A stretch of 49,277 bases of DNA from Caulobacteraceae bacterium (GTDB taxonomy: Bacteria; Pseudomonadota; Alphaproteobacteria; Caulobacterales; Caulobacteraceae), in NCBI GenBank assembly GCA_019748055.1, contig JAIEQC010000003.1, positions 1 to 49,277 of the forward strand, read 5' to 3'. The notes below the pieces were generated by a model. The model saw nothing but the letters and a program-made list of their open reading frames with translations. It was not told the DNA's origin and did no database searches. Shown in pieces: positions 1 through 8,140 of the stretch. How positions within the stretch are numbered: position 1 is the stretch's first letter; every line of letters starts with the position of its first letter. A program made the position numbers and the translations under genes.

Positions 1-312
1 CGGCGCCGGCATGACGGCGGTGGCCACGACCGGGGCGGCGGGCGCTTCCGGCGCGGGCGGCAGGACGGCGACGGGCGGAATGACGCAGGCGGCGCAAGAC
101 GGCGCGTCGGACGTCTGCTCGACCTGGCCGGTCTCCGGGTCGACGACGACCGTGTTCGGCCCCTCGACCGAGCACAGCACCAGCGGCTGCCCCGGCCGGG
201 CCGCCGCCTGGGCCGCATAGGGGAACAGGGCGCCCCACACGACCGCAAAGGTCGCCGCCAGGACGGCGACGGCCTGCAGGCCGGTCAGGTTCCGAAAGGC
301 GCGGGTTCCCAC
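1..312 (-). CDS. DUF2946-like small exported protein (partial, 3' end outside window)
   Basis: The reading frame starts at a GTG at 312 and is still open at base 1, giving 104 codons. An N-terminal hydrophobic stretch (about residues 9-26, ending FPYAAQAAA) looks like a signal peptide or anchor. It is followed by PLVLCSVEGPNTVVVDP, then SCAACVIPP and a Pro/Ala-rich tail. A Cys followed by a Gly-Pro element and a later C-x-x-C is the layout I associate with DUF2946 proteins, which often lie beside metal or TonB-dependent uptake genes. The function is unknown. The start is uncertain because no strong Shine-Dalgarno is visible. Confidence 0.5.
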   Translation of the reverse strand, partial: MGTRAFRNLTGLQAVAVLAATFAVVWGALFPYAAQAAARPGQPLVLCSVEGPNTVVVDPETGQVEQTSDAPSCAACVIPPVAVLPPAPEAPAAPVVATAVMPAP

Positions 313-358
313 GGCGCGGCCATAACCCGCTCGCGACCGACCGGCAACACGCCCCGCG

Positions 359-793
359 TCAGCGGGCGTGGAAGAACATTTCGATCCGATAGGTGTCCGC
401 CGAGATCAGCTCGCCCTCCCAGCGGATCCATTCCGCGTAGCGCAGGCGGAAGCTGTCCGCGATGTAGCCGGGGGTGCTGTTCAAAATCTCGCAGGTCAGG
501 ACGACGTCCTGCCCCTCGTCGCGTCCGTCGCAGGATTGCAGCGACCACGAGCGGCGTTGCGTCGAGCCGTCGTCGATCCTCTCCATCGTGGAGAGCGACA
601 CATGATAGCGGCCATCCCCGTTCGGCCGCACCTCCATCACGCCGGAAATCTGCCCCAGAACGCCGCCGTTCATCCGCGTCATGGGGGATCCGAACAGGTA
701 GGTCCCGTTAAGCTCGGACGCGGGCTGAGCGAGCGCGGAGCCGCACGCGAGGGCGGCTGCGGCGAATACGCCGGCGGGCATCAGGGTCTTCAT
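359..793 (-). CDS. small secreted protein of unknown function
   Basis: This encodes 144 residues from the ATG at 793. An in-frame upstream ATG at 826 is less likely because it would precede the signal peptide with a polar stretch. Residues 1-22 (MKTLMPAGVFAAAALACGSALAQ) form a classical Sec signal peptide. The mature part is mostly beta-type polar sequence with two cysteines (in QSCDGRD and LTCEIL) that could form a disulfide in the periplasm. It lies downstream of, and in the same direction as, the genes at 837-2047. I do not recognise a family. Confidence 0.7.
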   Translation of the reverse strand: MKTLMPAGVFAAAALACGSALAQPASELNGTYLFGSPMTRMNGGVLGQISGVMEVRPNGDGRYHVSLSTMERIDDGSTQRRSWSLQSCDGRDEGQDVVLTCEILNSTPGYIADSFRLRYAEWIRWEGELISADTYRIEMFFHAR

Positions 794-836
794 GCATCGG
801 CTCCGGTGCGGGGGTGTAGAATGCAAGGCGGGGCGA

Positions 837-1619
837 TCACCATGGCGGGATCGCCGCCATGCGCCAGATCAGTTCCACCGTCACTTCGCGGCGGGCGGCG
901 TCGGGATCGACGCGCTGATCGTCCGGCGTGATCCAGTCGACGTAGTGGGGCCCCTCCACGAGGGCGTTCACCAGGGTCTCGGCCGCCAGGTCTTCGCCGG
1001 GGCTCCAGGGATCGGCGTAGATGTCGATGTTTGTCGTCTCGCTCCCGAACGGCCGGATGGTAGCGATCAGCGGAAGCGCGACGTCCGGCCTCAGATCAGG
1101 CTCGAGCAGAAGCAGGGCGTCGTACGCGCCGGGTCGTCGAAGCGCGCCGCGCAGGGCGTCCACGCCTTCCACACCCCCCGCGATCAGCAGTGTGTCGTCG
1201 GGTTCGATCTCGGCGAACAACCACTTGGGCAGGTCGTCCGCCAGGAACTCTGCTGTCGCGGCGGCGGGGTCCGGGCGTCGTGCGGCCAGCCCGGTCACTT
1301 CGGCTGGGTCGATGGAAACCACGGTGATGCGATGGGCCGGTGCGGCGAATCCGCAGGCTTCCTGGTCCGCCCCGCAGCGATTGAGGCCGTCGGTCAGCGC
1401 CTGCGCCTCGGCGGGGTCCAGAAACATCACGACGGTGGGGCGCTCTTCCGCGGCCGTCACGTCGCCGGCCTGGGCGACGCGCAGCGTGACCTCCCCATCC
1501 AGGGACACGGCCCGGAAGGTGCGGACCTGACTTGAATCGGCGGCCTCCTGCTGGGCGTGCGCTGCGCCGCACACGGCCGTCGACAGGCTCAGCACAAGAG
1601 CGAATGCCGCGCCTCTCAC
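837..1619 (-). CDS. secreted protein, possibly a catalytically dead esterase-like alpha/beta-hydrolase
   Basis: This encodes 260 residues from a GTG at 1619 whose bases overlap the stop of the upstream gene (GTGA), which is the main reason for choosing this start. A signal peptide ends near GAAHAQ. The mid-region order (TAEFLADDLPKWL, then TLLIAGGVEGVDALRGALRR, then PGAYDALLLLEP) resembles siderophore-esterase/esterase-D-like proteins. The expected nucleophile elbow G-x-S-x-G reads G-G-V-E-G, so the serine is absent. A late PHYVDW resembles the usual His-bearing GHxxxxW element. The family assignment is inference from pattern only. It could equally be an unrelated periplasmic protein. Confidence 0.5.
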   Translation of the reverse strand: MRGAAFALVLSLSTAVCGAAHAQQEAADSSQVRTFRAVSLDGEVTLRVAQAGDVTAAEERPTVVMFLDPAEAQALTDGLNRCGADQEACGFAAPAHRITVVSIDPAEVTGLAARRPDPAAATAEFLADDLPKWLFAEIEPDDTLLIAGGVEGVDALRGALRRPGAYDALLLLEPDLRPDVALPLIATIRPFGSETTNIDIYADPWSPGEDLAAETLVNALVEGPHYVDWITPDDQRVDPDAARREVTVELIWRMAAIPPW

Positions 1620-2047
1620 GACGCGGATCTCCGGAAGAACGGGCTGAAGGCCTCGCACTTGAGGCGGTCGTCCCTCTCGGCGAGGTCGCAATCCTCGGTG
1701 AGGCCCTTGCAGAGCCAATAGTCGGACCGGTCGACCAGATTGCAGTTCGACTGCGTCATGCCGCTGCAGAACCAGTAATCGCTCTGGTTCACCAGATTGC
1801 AATTCCGCTCCGTCAGGCCCCGACACAACCAGTAGTCCGACCGTTCCGCCAGATTGCAATTGGACGCCTCGGGGGCCTTGCAGAGCCAGTATTGAGCGTC
1901 CTTCACGAAGTTGCAGTCGGCGGCCGCGGCGGCGAAGGTCGCCGCCTAGAGCGGTGCGGCCTGCGCGATGGTGCCCGGCGTGCCGACGCCCCACAGGCCG
2001 ATCAGACATCCTGCCGCCGCCGCCAAGGCCGCTTTTCGCTCGCGCAT
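1616..2047 (-). pseudogene. secreted cysteine-repeat protein gene interrupted by an in-frame amber codon
   Basis: An ATG at 2047 with GGAG nine bases upstream opens a frame that reads as a signal peptide (MRERKAALAAAAGCLIGLWG and on to AQAAPL). It hits TAG at 1946-1948 (codon 34) and then continues in the same frame to 1616. The downstream part has about five tandem units of some 19 residues, with consensus xCNLxxxSDYWLCxGLTxx. Each carries two cysteines, ten in all, so disulfide-stabilised repeats are likely. A CAG-to-TAG change would explain the stop. The fragment 1616-1906 could start at GTG (VKDAQYW) but would lack any export signal and has no visible ribosome site. The stop overlaps the GTG of the next gene. 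Confidence 0.65.
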
Positions 2048-2276
2048 CGAACCCGACTCCGTTCTCGAGGCGACGCTTGCGCGGACCGGTTGGCGCGTCA
2101 ATCCGTGGGCCCCATCCCATCAGCTTCGGTAAGGCAGGGTCAGTTTTGGAAAGGCGGCGACCCTCCTGCCTCTCTCTACGGTCAATGGGTCGGACAGCAG
2201 GTCCGGCGGTCGCGGACGGCTCGACTTCGCGCGAAACGCGTGGGACGGTGCCGCCTGGCAGTTCGGTGGGAGTGGG
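2048..2276. promoter_or_regulatory. divergent intergenic region
   Basis: This 229-base gap separates the leftward secreted-protein genes from the rightward DUF4139 pair, so both promoters should lie here. On the right edge GGTGGGAG (about 2265-2272) serves as the ribosome site for the DUF4139 gene. On the left edge GGAG precedes the ATG at 2047. I see no convincing -35/-10 pair or operator palindrome. Confidence 0.4.
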
Positions 2277-3662
2277 ATGATGATGCGACGGATTTTGCTG
2301 GCGGGGGCCGCGCTGGCCTTCATGGCGGGCGCTGCGAGCGCCCAGGAACAGATCGACACCCGGCCCGGCGGGCCCGAGCGGGTCGACCTGACCATCTATC
2401 AGGGCAACGTCACCCTCGTGGAGGACGTGCGCGGCCTGAACATCCCCGCCGGCCGCTCGCGGCAGGAGTTCCCCGGCGTCTCCGCCTCGATACGGCCCCA
2501 GACGGTCAGCCTGACCGGCCGTGGACTCGAGGTCGTCGAGCAGAACTTCGACTACGACCTGCTGACCCCCGACAAGCTGATGCAGAGCGCCGTGGGTCAG
2601 GAGATCGGCCTGGTCCGCATCAACCCCGGCACCGGCCGCGAGGAGACCCAGCGCGCCACCGTGCTGGCCGCCAACGAGGGCGTGGTCCTGCGCATCGGCG
2701 GCAACGTCGAGGTGCTGCGCGACGACGGCGTGCCGACCCGCGTCATCTTCGACGAGGTCCCGGCCAACCTGCGCCCCCGCCCCACGCTCAGCGTGACCAT
2801 GGACGCCGAGGGCGCCGGCCGCCGCGACGTGACCCTGACCTATCTGACCTCCGGCCTCAGCTGGACCGCCGACTATGTGATGCGCGTGGACGAGCAGGCC
2901 TCGACCCTGGACCTTCTGGGCTGGGTGACCATCACCAACCGCTCGGGCGCCACCTTCACCGACGCGGAGACGCGCGTCGTGGCCGGCGACGTCTCGGCCG
3001 GGGCCAACTATCGCGGCAACGGGACGCTGGCGTCGGACGACCAGTCGCTGGGCGACTATTACGTCTACCCGCTGCCGGAACGGGTGACGGTCGCCAACAA
3101 CCAGAACAAGCAGGTCGGCCTGCTGGACGTGTCGGGCGTCGCCACCACCAAGCGCTATCGGTGGGAGACCTACGGCTTCTCGACCCAGAGCCAGCCGCAG
3201 GCGGTCGAGGTCGCCTATCTGTTCGCCAACGGCCCGATCAACGGCCAGAACCGCTCGCTGCCGGCCGGCACGATCCGCGTCTACATCAACGACGCCTCGG
3301 GCGAGCCGCGGTTCATCGGCGAGGACTCCATCAGTCACACCCCCGCCGGCTCGGACCTGGCCATCACCACCGGCGAGGCCTTCGACGTCACGGTCCAGCC
3401 GCGTCTGGTGACCGAGGAGCGGGTGTCGACCCGCATCGTCGACTATTTCCGCACCCGCCGCTCGGTCGAATACACCCTGCGCAACGCCCGGCCCGAGCCG
3501 GTCACCATCGAGGTGCGTCAGGGCGGCCTTGGCCGCGACACCGAGATCCAGCAGCAGAGCCACCCCGGCGTGCTGGAGGATTCGCGCACCGTCGTCTGGA
3601 AGGTGCAGGTTCCGGCCAACGGCGAGGTCAAGCTGACCGCCACCATCGAGACGGGCGGCTGA
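2277..3662 (+). CDS. secreted DUF4139 domain protein (first of a tandem pair)
   Basis: This encodes 461 residues. Three consecutive ATGs (2277, 2280, 2283) follow a GGAG. The second or third has the better spacing. Residues 1-23 form a signal peptide ending AASAQ. The rest matches the DUF4139 mucoidy-inhibitor-like layout: an N-terminal part with GVSASIRPQTVSL, a central LTYLTSGLSWTADY element, the TNRSG and VVAGD strands, and a C-terminal Ig-like beta region with KVQVPANGEVKLT. The biochemical role of the family is not settled. It is separated by one base from its paralogue at 3664, so the two are co-transcribed and probably act together in the periplasm or at the outer membrane. Confidence 0.85.
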   Translation: MMMRRILLAGAALAFMAGAASAQEQIDTRPGGPERVDLTIYQGNVTLVEDVRGLNIPAGRSRQEFPGVSASIRPQTVSLTGRGLEVVEQNFDYDLLTPDKLMQSAVGQEIGLVRINPGTGREETQRATVLAANEGVVLRIGGNVEVLRDDGVPTRVIFDEVPANLRPRPTLSVTMDAEGAGRRDVTLTYLTSGLSWTADYVMRVDEQASTLDLLGWVTITNRSGATFTDAETRVVAGDVSAGANYRGNGTLASDDQSLGDYYVYPLPERVTVANNQNKQVGLLDVSGVATTKRYRWETYGFSTQSQPQAVEVAYLFANGPINGQNRSLPAGTIRVYINDASGEPRFIGEDSISHTPAGSDLAITTGEAFDVTVQPRLVTEERVSTRIVDYFRTRRSVEYTLRNARPEPVTIEVRQGGLGRDTEIQQQSHPGVLEDSRTVVWKVQVPANGEVKLTATIETGG

Positions 3663-3663
3663 G

Positions 3664-5295
3664 ATGCGCGCCGCCCTGATGGCGGCGACGGCGCTGCTCA
3701 GCCTGCTGGCCGCGCCGGCGCTCGCCCAGACGGTCTCCACGTCGGAGAAGGCCGACACGGCCACCGTGGTCATCTACCGCGACCAGCCGGTCGACACCGT
3801 CGAGCTGATGGAGCGCTCTCGCCAGTCGTGGAGCCGACTGGACCGCGAGGGCCTGGCCCTGATCGTCGAGACCCGCACGATCGACGTGCCGGCCGGCGAC
3901 GCCGTGATCCGGTTCGAGGGGGTCTCGACCGGCATCGTGCCGCAGAGCGTGACCATAGAGGGCCTGCCCTCGGCCGTGCTGGAGCAGAACGCCGATTTCG
4001 ACCTGCTGACCCCCGGCTCGCTGCTGGACAAGTCGATCGGCGACACGGTGCAGGTGGTCCGCACGAATCCGGCCAACGGCCGTCAGGAAGTCCGCACCGC
4101 CGTCGTCCGCTCCGGCGGCGCGGGCGCCGTGCTGGAGATCGACGGCAAGTACGAGGCCCTGTCCTGTTCGGGCATGATCGAGCGGGTCATCTTCGAGGAC
4201 GTGCCCGAGGGCCTGTCCGATCAGCCGACCCTGTCCATCCGCACCCGCGCCCCGGCGGCGGGCCGCTACACGGTGACCCTGGCCTATCTGTCGACGGGAC
4301 TGCAGTGGTCCACCGACTACGTCGCCCGCCTGTCGCCCGACGGCCGCACGCTGGACCTGACCGGCTGGCTGACTCTCGCCAACTTCGGCGGCACCAGCTT
4401 CCCCGACGCCCCGGTGCAGGTCGTGGCCGGCGACCTGCAGACCACCGGCCGCAGCGTCCCCGTCGATCCCGTCATCCGCCGTCGCCAGCCGGGTTGCTGG
4501 CCCCAGGACACGACGACCAATGGTGTGAACCCGGACATGGGGGGCGACTGGTACCCGCCGGTCGCGCCTCCACCGCCGATGGCGCCGCCGCCTCCGATGG
4601 CAGTCTCTCGTGAAGAAATTTTGGTGACGGGCCAGCGCACGGTTGTCGACAATCTCGCAACCGCGGCTGAATTGGGCGACTACAAAATCTACACCCTGCC
4701 GTCCCCGACCACCGTCGCGGCGCGCCAGACCAAGCAGGTGCGGTTCCTGGAGCGCACGGCCGTTCCGTACGACCGCGTGAACCGTCAATGGATCGGCGCC
4801 GGCTGGATGGACGCCGAAGATGACGCCGAGGAGTCCACACCCCAGGTCGTCTTCCGCCTGCGCAACACCGAGGCGGGCGGCTTGGGCATCGCCCTGCCGG
4901 GCGGCGCCTGGAGCCTGCGCCAGATCACGCCGGAGGGCCGCTCGGTCCTGGCGGGCGAGGCGGAGACGCAGGACCGCCCCGTCGGCCTGCCTGTCGAGCT
5001 GGAGCGCGGCGACGCCTCCGACGTCCGCGTCCGCACCCGCGTCACCGCCGACGGCGAACGCACCCGCGGCGCCCTGACCACCCAGTGGCGTGAGGTCGAG
5101 GTGGTCGTCTCCAACCTGGGCGGCGACGCCGAGACGGTCGAGCTGATCCCGCAGGAGTTCAACCAGACCGGTTTCCGCATCACCCGCCAGAGCCAGCGCA
5201 GCGCCGTCACCGACGCCGGCTGGCCGGCATGGACCCTGACCGTCCCGCCCGGCGAGAGCGCGACCCTGACCTATCGCTACGAGGTGACGGAATAA
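3664..5295 (+). CDS. secreted DUF4139 domain protein with a Pro-rich, TonB-box-like insert (second of pair)
   Basis: This encodes 543 residues with a signal peptide (to APALAQ). It aligns with the preceding gene through RPQ/VPQSVTIEG, LDLLTPGSLL, LAYLSTGLQWSTDY and VVAGD. Where the paralogue goes from VVAGD to LGDYYVYPLP in about 26 residues, this protein carries roughly 60-70 extra residues. The insert holds a PPPPMAPPPPM linker and then EEILVTGQR at residues 317-325, which looks like the N-terminal TonB-box region of TonB-dependent receptors. The DNA at about 4609-4690 is visibly less GC-rich than its surroundings. Substrate and function are unknown. Confidence 0.85.
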   Translation: MRAALMAATALLSLLAAPALAQTVSTSEKADTATVVIYRDQPVDTVELMERSRQSWSRLDREGLALIVETRTIDVPAGDAVIRFEGVSTGIVPQSVTIEGLPSAVLEQNADFDLLTPGSLLDKSIGDTVQVVRTNPANGRQEVRTAVVRSGGAGAVLEIDGKYEALSCSGMIERVIFEDVPEGLSDQPTLSIRTRAPAAGRYTVTLAYLSTGLQWSTDYVARLSPDGRTLDLTGWLTLANFGGTSFPDAPVQVVAGDLQTTGRSVPVDPVIRRRQPGCWPQDTTTNGVNPDMGGDWYPPVAPPPPMAPPPPMAVSREEILVTGQRTVVDNLATAAELGDYKIYTLPSPTTVAARQTKQVRFLERTAVPYDRVNRQWIGAGWMDAEDDAEESTPQVVFRLRNTEAGGLGIALPGGAWSLRQITPEGRSVLAGEAETQDRPVGLPVELERGDASDVRVRTRVTADGERTRGALTTQWREVEVVVSNLGGDAETVELIPQEFNQTGFRITRQSQRSAVTDAGWPAWTLTVPPGESATLTYRYEVTE

Positions 5296-5301
5296 GGATC
5301 A

Positions 5302-5452
5302 TCTCCTCCCCGTCGCACGGCGATGGGGAGGGGGACCACGAAGTGGTGGAGGGGCTCTTCGACCTCGCGCGCGGTCAGAGCCCCTCCACCCCGTCGGACT
5401 TCGTCCTCCGCGGTCCCCCTCTCCATTTCGCAAGCTCATGGGGAGGAGGCAG
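5302..5452. repeat. REP-like palindromic intergenic element
   Basis: The element begins with CTCCTCCCC and ends with its mirror GGGGAGGAG. It contains GGGGACCACGAAGTGGTGGA, then GGGGCTC...GAGCCCC (5352-5392) at the centre, and a second inverted block around GGTCCCCCTCTCC. This nested arrangement is typical of repetitive extragenic palindromes in alphaproteobacteria. It sits between convergent genes (a DUF4139 gene and pth), where it could act as a bidirectional terminator or mRNA stabiliser. Only one copy is seen in this window, so the repeat status is inference. Confidence 0.55.
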
Positions 5453-5455
5453 CCG

Positions 5456-6058
5456 TCATTCCCCCGCCGCCTGCCGCGGGCTGAACTTCGGCGCAGGCGC
5501 CAGGCGCAGCACCTCGGCCTGATACCGTTCGTCATTGCCCGCGACCAGAAAGGGCAACGCATCGGCGCAGGCGGTCAGCAGCGCCTCCAGCCACGGCTTT
5601 TCCGCCTTGTGGAAGTCGCTCAGCACGTGGCCGTGCACCAGCTCCGGCCGTCCCGGATGCCCCACGCCCATGCGCGCCCGCCGGAAGTCGGGACCCAGCT
5701 GGCTGATCAGGCTGCGGACCCCGTTCTGCCCTGCCGCCCCGCCGCCGGTCTTCATGCGGAACCGGCCGGGCGCCAGGTCGATCTCGTCGTGGAAGACCAC
5801 GACGTTCGAAGGCGGGACCTTGTAGAACCGCGCCGCCTCGCCGACCGCGCGGCCGCTTTCGTTCATGTAAGTCTGGGGCTTCATCAGAAGCACCTTCACC
5901 CCGTCGACCTCGCTCTCGGCGATCACCGACTGGAACTTCGCCCGCTCGGCCCCGAACCGCCACCGGCGCGCGATCTCGTCGGCGGCCATGAAGCCGATGT
6001 TGTGGCGGTTGCCTTCGTACTTGGCGCCCGGATTGCCCAGGCCGGCGAGAATCAGCAT
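5456..6058 (-). CDS. pth: peptidyl-tRNA hydrolase
   Basis: Pth hydrolyses the ester bond of peptidyl-tRNAs released from stalled ribosomes, recycling tRNA in the cytoplasm. The 200-residue product has the usual bacterial length with all four key positions: Asn9 (GLGNPG), His19 (NRHNIGF), Asp91 (FHDEIDLAPG) and Asn112 (GGAAGQNG). The K-P-x-T-Y-M-N-x-S-G segment at residues 60-69 is also present. It follows rplY in the same direction, a pairing common in bacteria. A terminator hairpin lies between them, so pth may be read mainly by read-through or from its own promoter. Confidence 0.98.
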   Translation of the reverse strand: MLILAGLGNPGAKYEGNRHNIGFMAADEIARRWRFGAERAKFQSVIAESEVDGVKVLLMKPQTYMNESGRAVGEAARFYKVPPSNVVVFHDEIDLAPGRFRMKTGGGAAGQNGVRSLISQLGPDFRRARMGVGHPGRPELVHGHVLSDFHKAEKPWLEALLTACADALPFLVAGNDERYQAEVLRLAPAPKFSPRQAAGE

Positions 6059-6071
6059 GTGGCGTCGTCCG

Positions 6072-6108
6072 CAAAAGGAAACGGCCCCGCCGTCGCCGGA
6101 GGGGCCGT
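6072..6108 (-). terminator. rho-independent terminator after rplY
   Basis: On the minus strand the sequence is ACGGCCCC, a 12-base loop, GGGGCCGT, then TTCCTTTT. This is an eight-base-pair perfect GC-rich stem with a T-rich tail. It lies 27 bases past the rplY stop and just before the pth start. Confidence 0.8.
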
Positions 6109-6134
6109 CCTGATTACCAGATCAGGGCCGAAGG

Positions 6135-6824
6135 TCAGCCTTCCGAGGCGTCCTCGTCCGACTTCTGCTCGGTGGCCGGGACCTCGTCGGCGGCGACCTC
6201 CTCGGCGGCGGCGGCCTGTTCCTCGGCGATGGCTTCCTCGATCTCGTCGGCGGCCTTGGCGGCCGAGGACGTCTTGATCGAGGCGATCACGAAGTCGCGG
6301 TCGGTGATCGTGGCTTCCACGTCCGACGGCTTCTTGACGTCCGACCAGCGGATGGTGTCGCCCAGCTTGTGGCCGGCCAGATCGACGATCAGGTCTTCCG
6401 GGATGTGATCGGCACGGACCAGGATCTCGACCGAGTGACGGACGATCTCCAGCGAGCCGCCCTGACGGAAGGCCTTGCACTGGTCCTCGTTGATGAAGTG
6501 CACCGGCACCTCGATCTTGATGGTCTGCTTCTCGTCGACGCGCATCAGGTCGAAGTGCAGCGGGCGGTCCGACACCGGGTCGAACTGCACGTCCTTGGCG
6601 ATGACCGGCTGGGTCTCCTTGCCGTACTTCAGCGTGACCAGGTGGCCCAGCAGCTTGCCGGTGTACAGGTTCTTGCGGAAGTCCTTCTCGTCGACCGAGA
6701 TGGCCACCGGGTCCTTGCCGCCGCCGTACAGGATGCCCGGCACCTTGTTGGCGCGACGGGCCGCGCGGGCGCCGCCGGTGCCCGTGCCATCGCGCACGTC
6801 GACGTTCAGAATGATCTCAGCCAT
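6135..6824 (-). CDS. rplY: 50S ribosomal protein L25/general stress protein Ctc
   Basis: L25 binds 5S rRNA in the large ribosomal subunit. The 229-residue product is the long Ctc/TL5 form. It has an N-terminal 5S-binding domain (about 1-95, with RRANKVPGILYGG and KDVQFDPVSDRPLHFDLMRV), a C-terminal beta domain, and a very acidic Ala/Glu-rich tail. The ATG at 6824 (MAEIILNVDVRDG) matches where family members begin. A 32-codon upstream extension of the frame is not supported. Confidence 0.96.
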   Translation of the reverse strand: MAEIILNVDVRDGTGTGGARAARRANKVPGILYGGGKDPVAISVDEKDFRKNLYTGKLLGHLVTLKYGKETQPVIAKDVQFDPVSDRPLHFDLMRVDEKQTIKIEVPVHFINEDQCKAFRQGGSLEIVRHSVEILVRADHIPEDLIVDLAGHKLGDTIRWSDVKKPSDVEATITDRDFVIASIKTSSAAKAADEIEEAIAEEQAAAAEEVAADEVPATEQKSDEDASEG

Positions 6825-6963
6825 CTGGCTAGCCTCAATGACGAACGCCGCGCCGACTGTCCGGCCCGCGCGGCGGGGAACTGATCCCTCGAATTCAAGA
6901 GCGCGGGCTAATACACGCACCCGTGGCCCGGCGCAACCGGCCAGACAGCCCGGAACGAAAGCC

Positions 6964-8049
6964 CTACTGGCGCCCGGCGTTCTGGGCCTGATCGGCCGCG
7001 GCCACGGCGCCCGCGGCGGTCGCGGGAGCCGACGGCGCGCCCACCAGGGTCGGGGCCGGCGTGATCTGCGGGCTCATCGGTCCGGTGTTTGCCGAGGTGC
7101 ACTGCGCGATGTCCGTCACGATGTGCTGACCCACGCAGAACATGTCCTCATAGTTCGGACGCGCGGCGGCGAGGCACTGGAAGAGGTTCAGCTTCGACAT
7201 GTTGAAGCAGAACTCGCTGTTCGATTCGACGACCAGCGCCTCGGTGTAGGCGCGACGGTCCTCACCGCCGGCCCCCAGCGCGGCCAGCGCCGCGATCGCC
7301 AGGCTGTGCACCACGGCGGGCGTGTACGGCGGGCCCTGCCGGGCGGTCGACAGGTTCAGGCCGGTCCCGGCATGGGCGGCGCCGAACAGTCGGCTGCTTT
7401 CCTCGGGCGAGGGCAGCATGCGCGTGGCCGACAGCGTCTTGACGCTCTCGATGCGCGCCGGCCGGCCGGCCGCCGGGGTGGTGGCCCAGCGGCGACGGGG
7501 ATCGTTGCGGCCCTGGATGGTGTAGGCGTCTTCCTTGATCGCGTCGCCGATCGAGGCGAGGGCGGCGATGTCCGCGCCCAGCGTGGCCACGATCAGGCCC
7601 GCAGCATGATCCGCGCCCGGCAGGGTGGCGGCATAGGCCGGGTCGGCGATGATGCGATTGACGATCTCTTCCCGCTGGGCCGGGTCCACGGCGTACTGTC
7701 GGACGCCCTCCACGAACTCCGGCGACTGCAGCGCCAGGACCGCGCCATAGGCGATCATGCCGCGCGACAGCTGGGTCGGCTCATAGGCCGCGCCCTTCAG
7801 GATGGCGGCCTGAATTCCTTCGGGGCTGGAGAAGCTGCGCTCGATCGTTCCGACCTCGCGGATGAAGGTCACGTAGATCGAGGCGGCGTCGGTGATGCCG
7901 CTGTTCAGGGCCAGCGCAGGCGGCGGCGGAGGCGGCGGGGCGGGCGGCGGCGGCGGAGCTTCCGGTTCAGGTTGCGCGCAGGCGGCCAGAACGGCCGAGG
8001 CGGCGACGGCCGCGAGCGACAGGTGACGACGCGAGAAGGCCCAGGCCAT
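6964..8049 (-). CDS. lipoprotein with Pro-rich linker, unknown function
   Basis: This encodes 361 residues. An N-terminal Arg-containing signal sequence ends in the lipobox LAAC (Cys24), so the protein is predicted to be lipid-anchored in the cell envelope. A Glu/Pro linker with long proline runs (about 27-46) follows, then a largely helical domain of about 270 residues with repeated short Ala-rich helices. Four cysteines lie in the C-terminal third (CFNMSKLNLFQC, MFCVGQ, IAQC) and probably pair. I do not recognise a named family. It lies alone between prs and rplY. Confidence 0.8.
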   Translation of the reverse strand: MAWAFSRRHLSLAAVAASAVLAACAQPEPEAPPPPPAPPPPPPPALALNSGITDAASIYVTFIREVGTIERSFSSPEGIQAAILKGAAYEPTQLSRGMIAYGAVLALQSPEFVEGVRQYAVDPAQREEIVNRIIADPAYAATLPGADHAAGLIVATLGADIAALASIGDAIKEDAYTIQGRNDPRRRWATTPAAGRPARIESVKTLSATRMLPSPEESSRLFGAAHAGTGLNLSTARQGPPYTPAVVHSLAIAALAALGAGGEDRRAYTEALVVESNSEFCFNMSKLNLFQCLAAARPNYEDMFCVGQHIVTDIAQCTSANTGPMSPQITPAPTLVGAPSAPATAAGAVAAADQAQNAGRQ

Positions 8050-8140
8050 CGACGACTACTCCCCAGGGTCTGGAACGACGCCGCGGTTCGGTCGCGACGT
8101 CGACGGCGCTTATAGCGCGCCGCAACCCGTTTTCCGACAG

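Noticed and set aside
11..220. Plus-strand 69-codon frame at the left edge
   Set aside because: Low-complexity Gly/Ala/Thr composition. It is antisense to the DUF2946-like partial gene, which has a signal-like segment and cysteine motif.
1616..1906. Annotating the cysteine-repeat region as an intact gene from the GTG at 1906
   Set aside because: No ribosome site precedes that GTG, and the upstream in-frame signal peptide with a good ribosome site fits a broken longer gene better.
837..3773. Very long minus-strand frame of 978 codons and matching plus-strand frame of 715 codons at 1532-3679
   Set aside because: They are shadows of GC-rich real genes (the DUF4139 gene and the secreted-protein genes). 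The translations are Gly/Arg/His/Asp-rich low-complexity without domains. Only the last 260 codons of the minus frame form a real gene.
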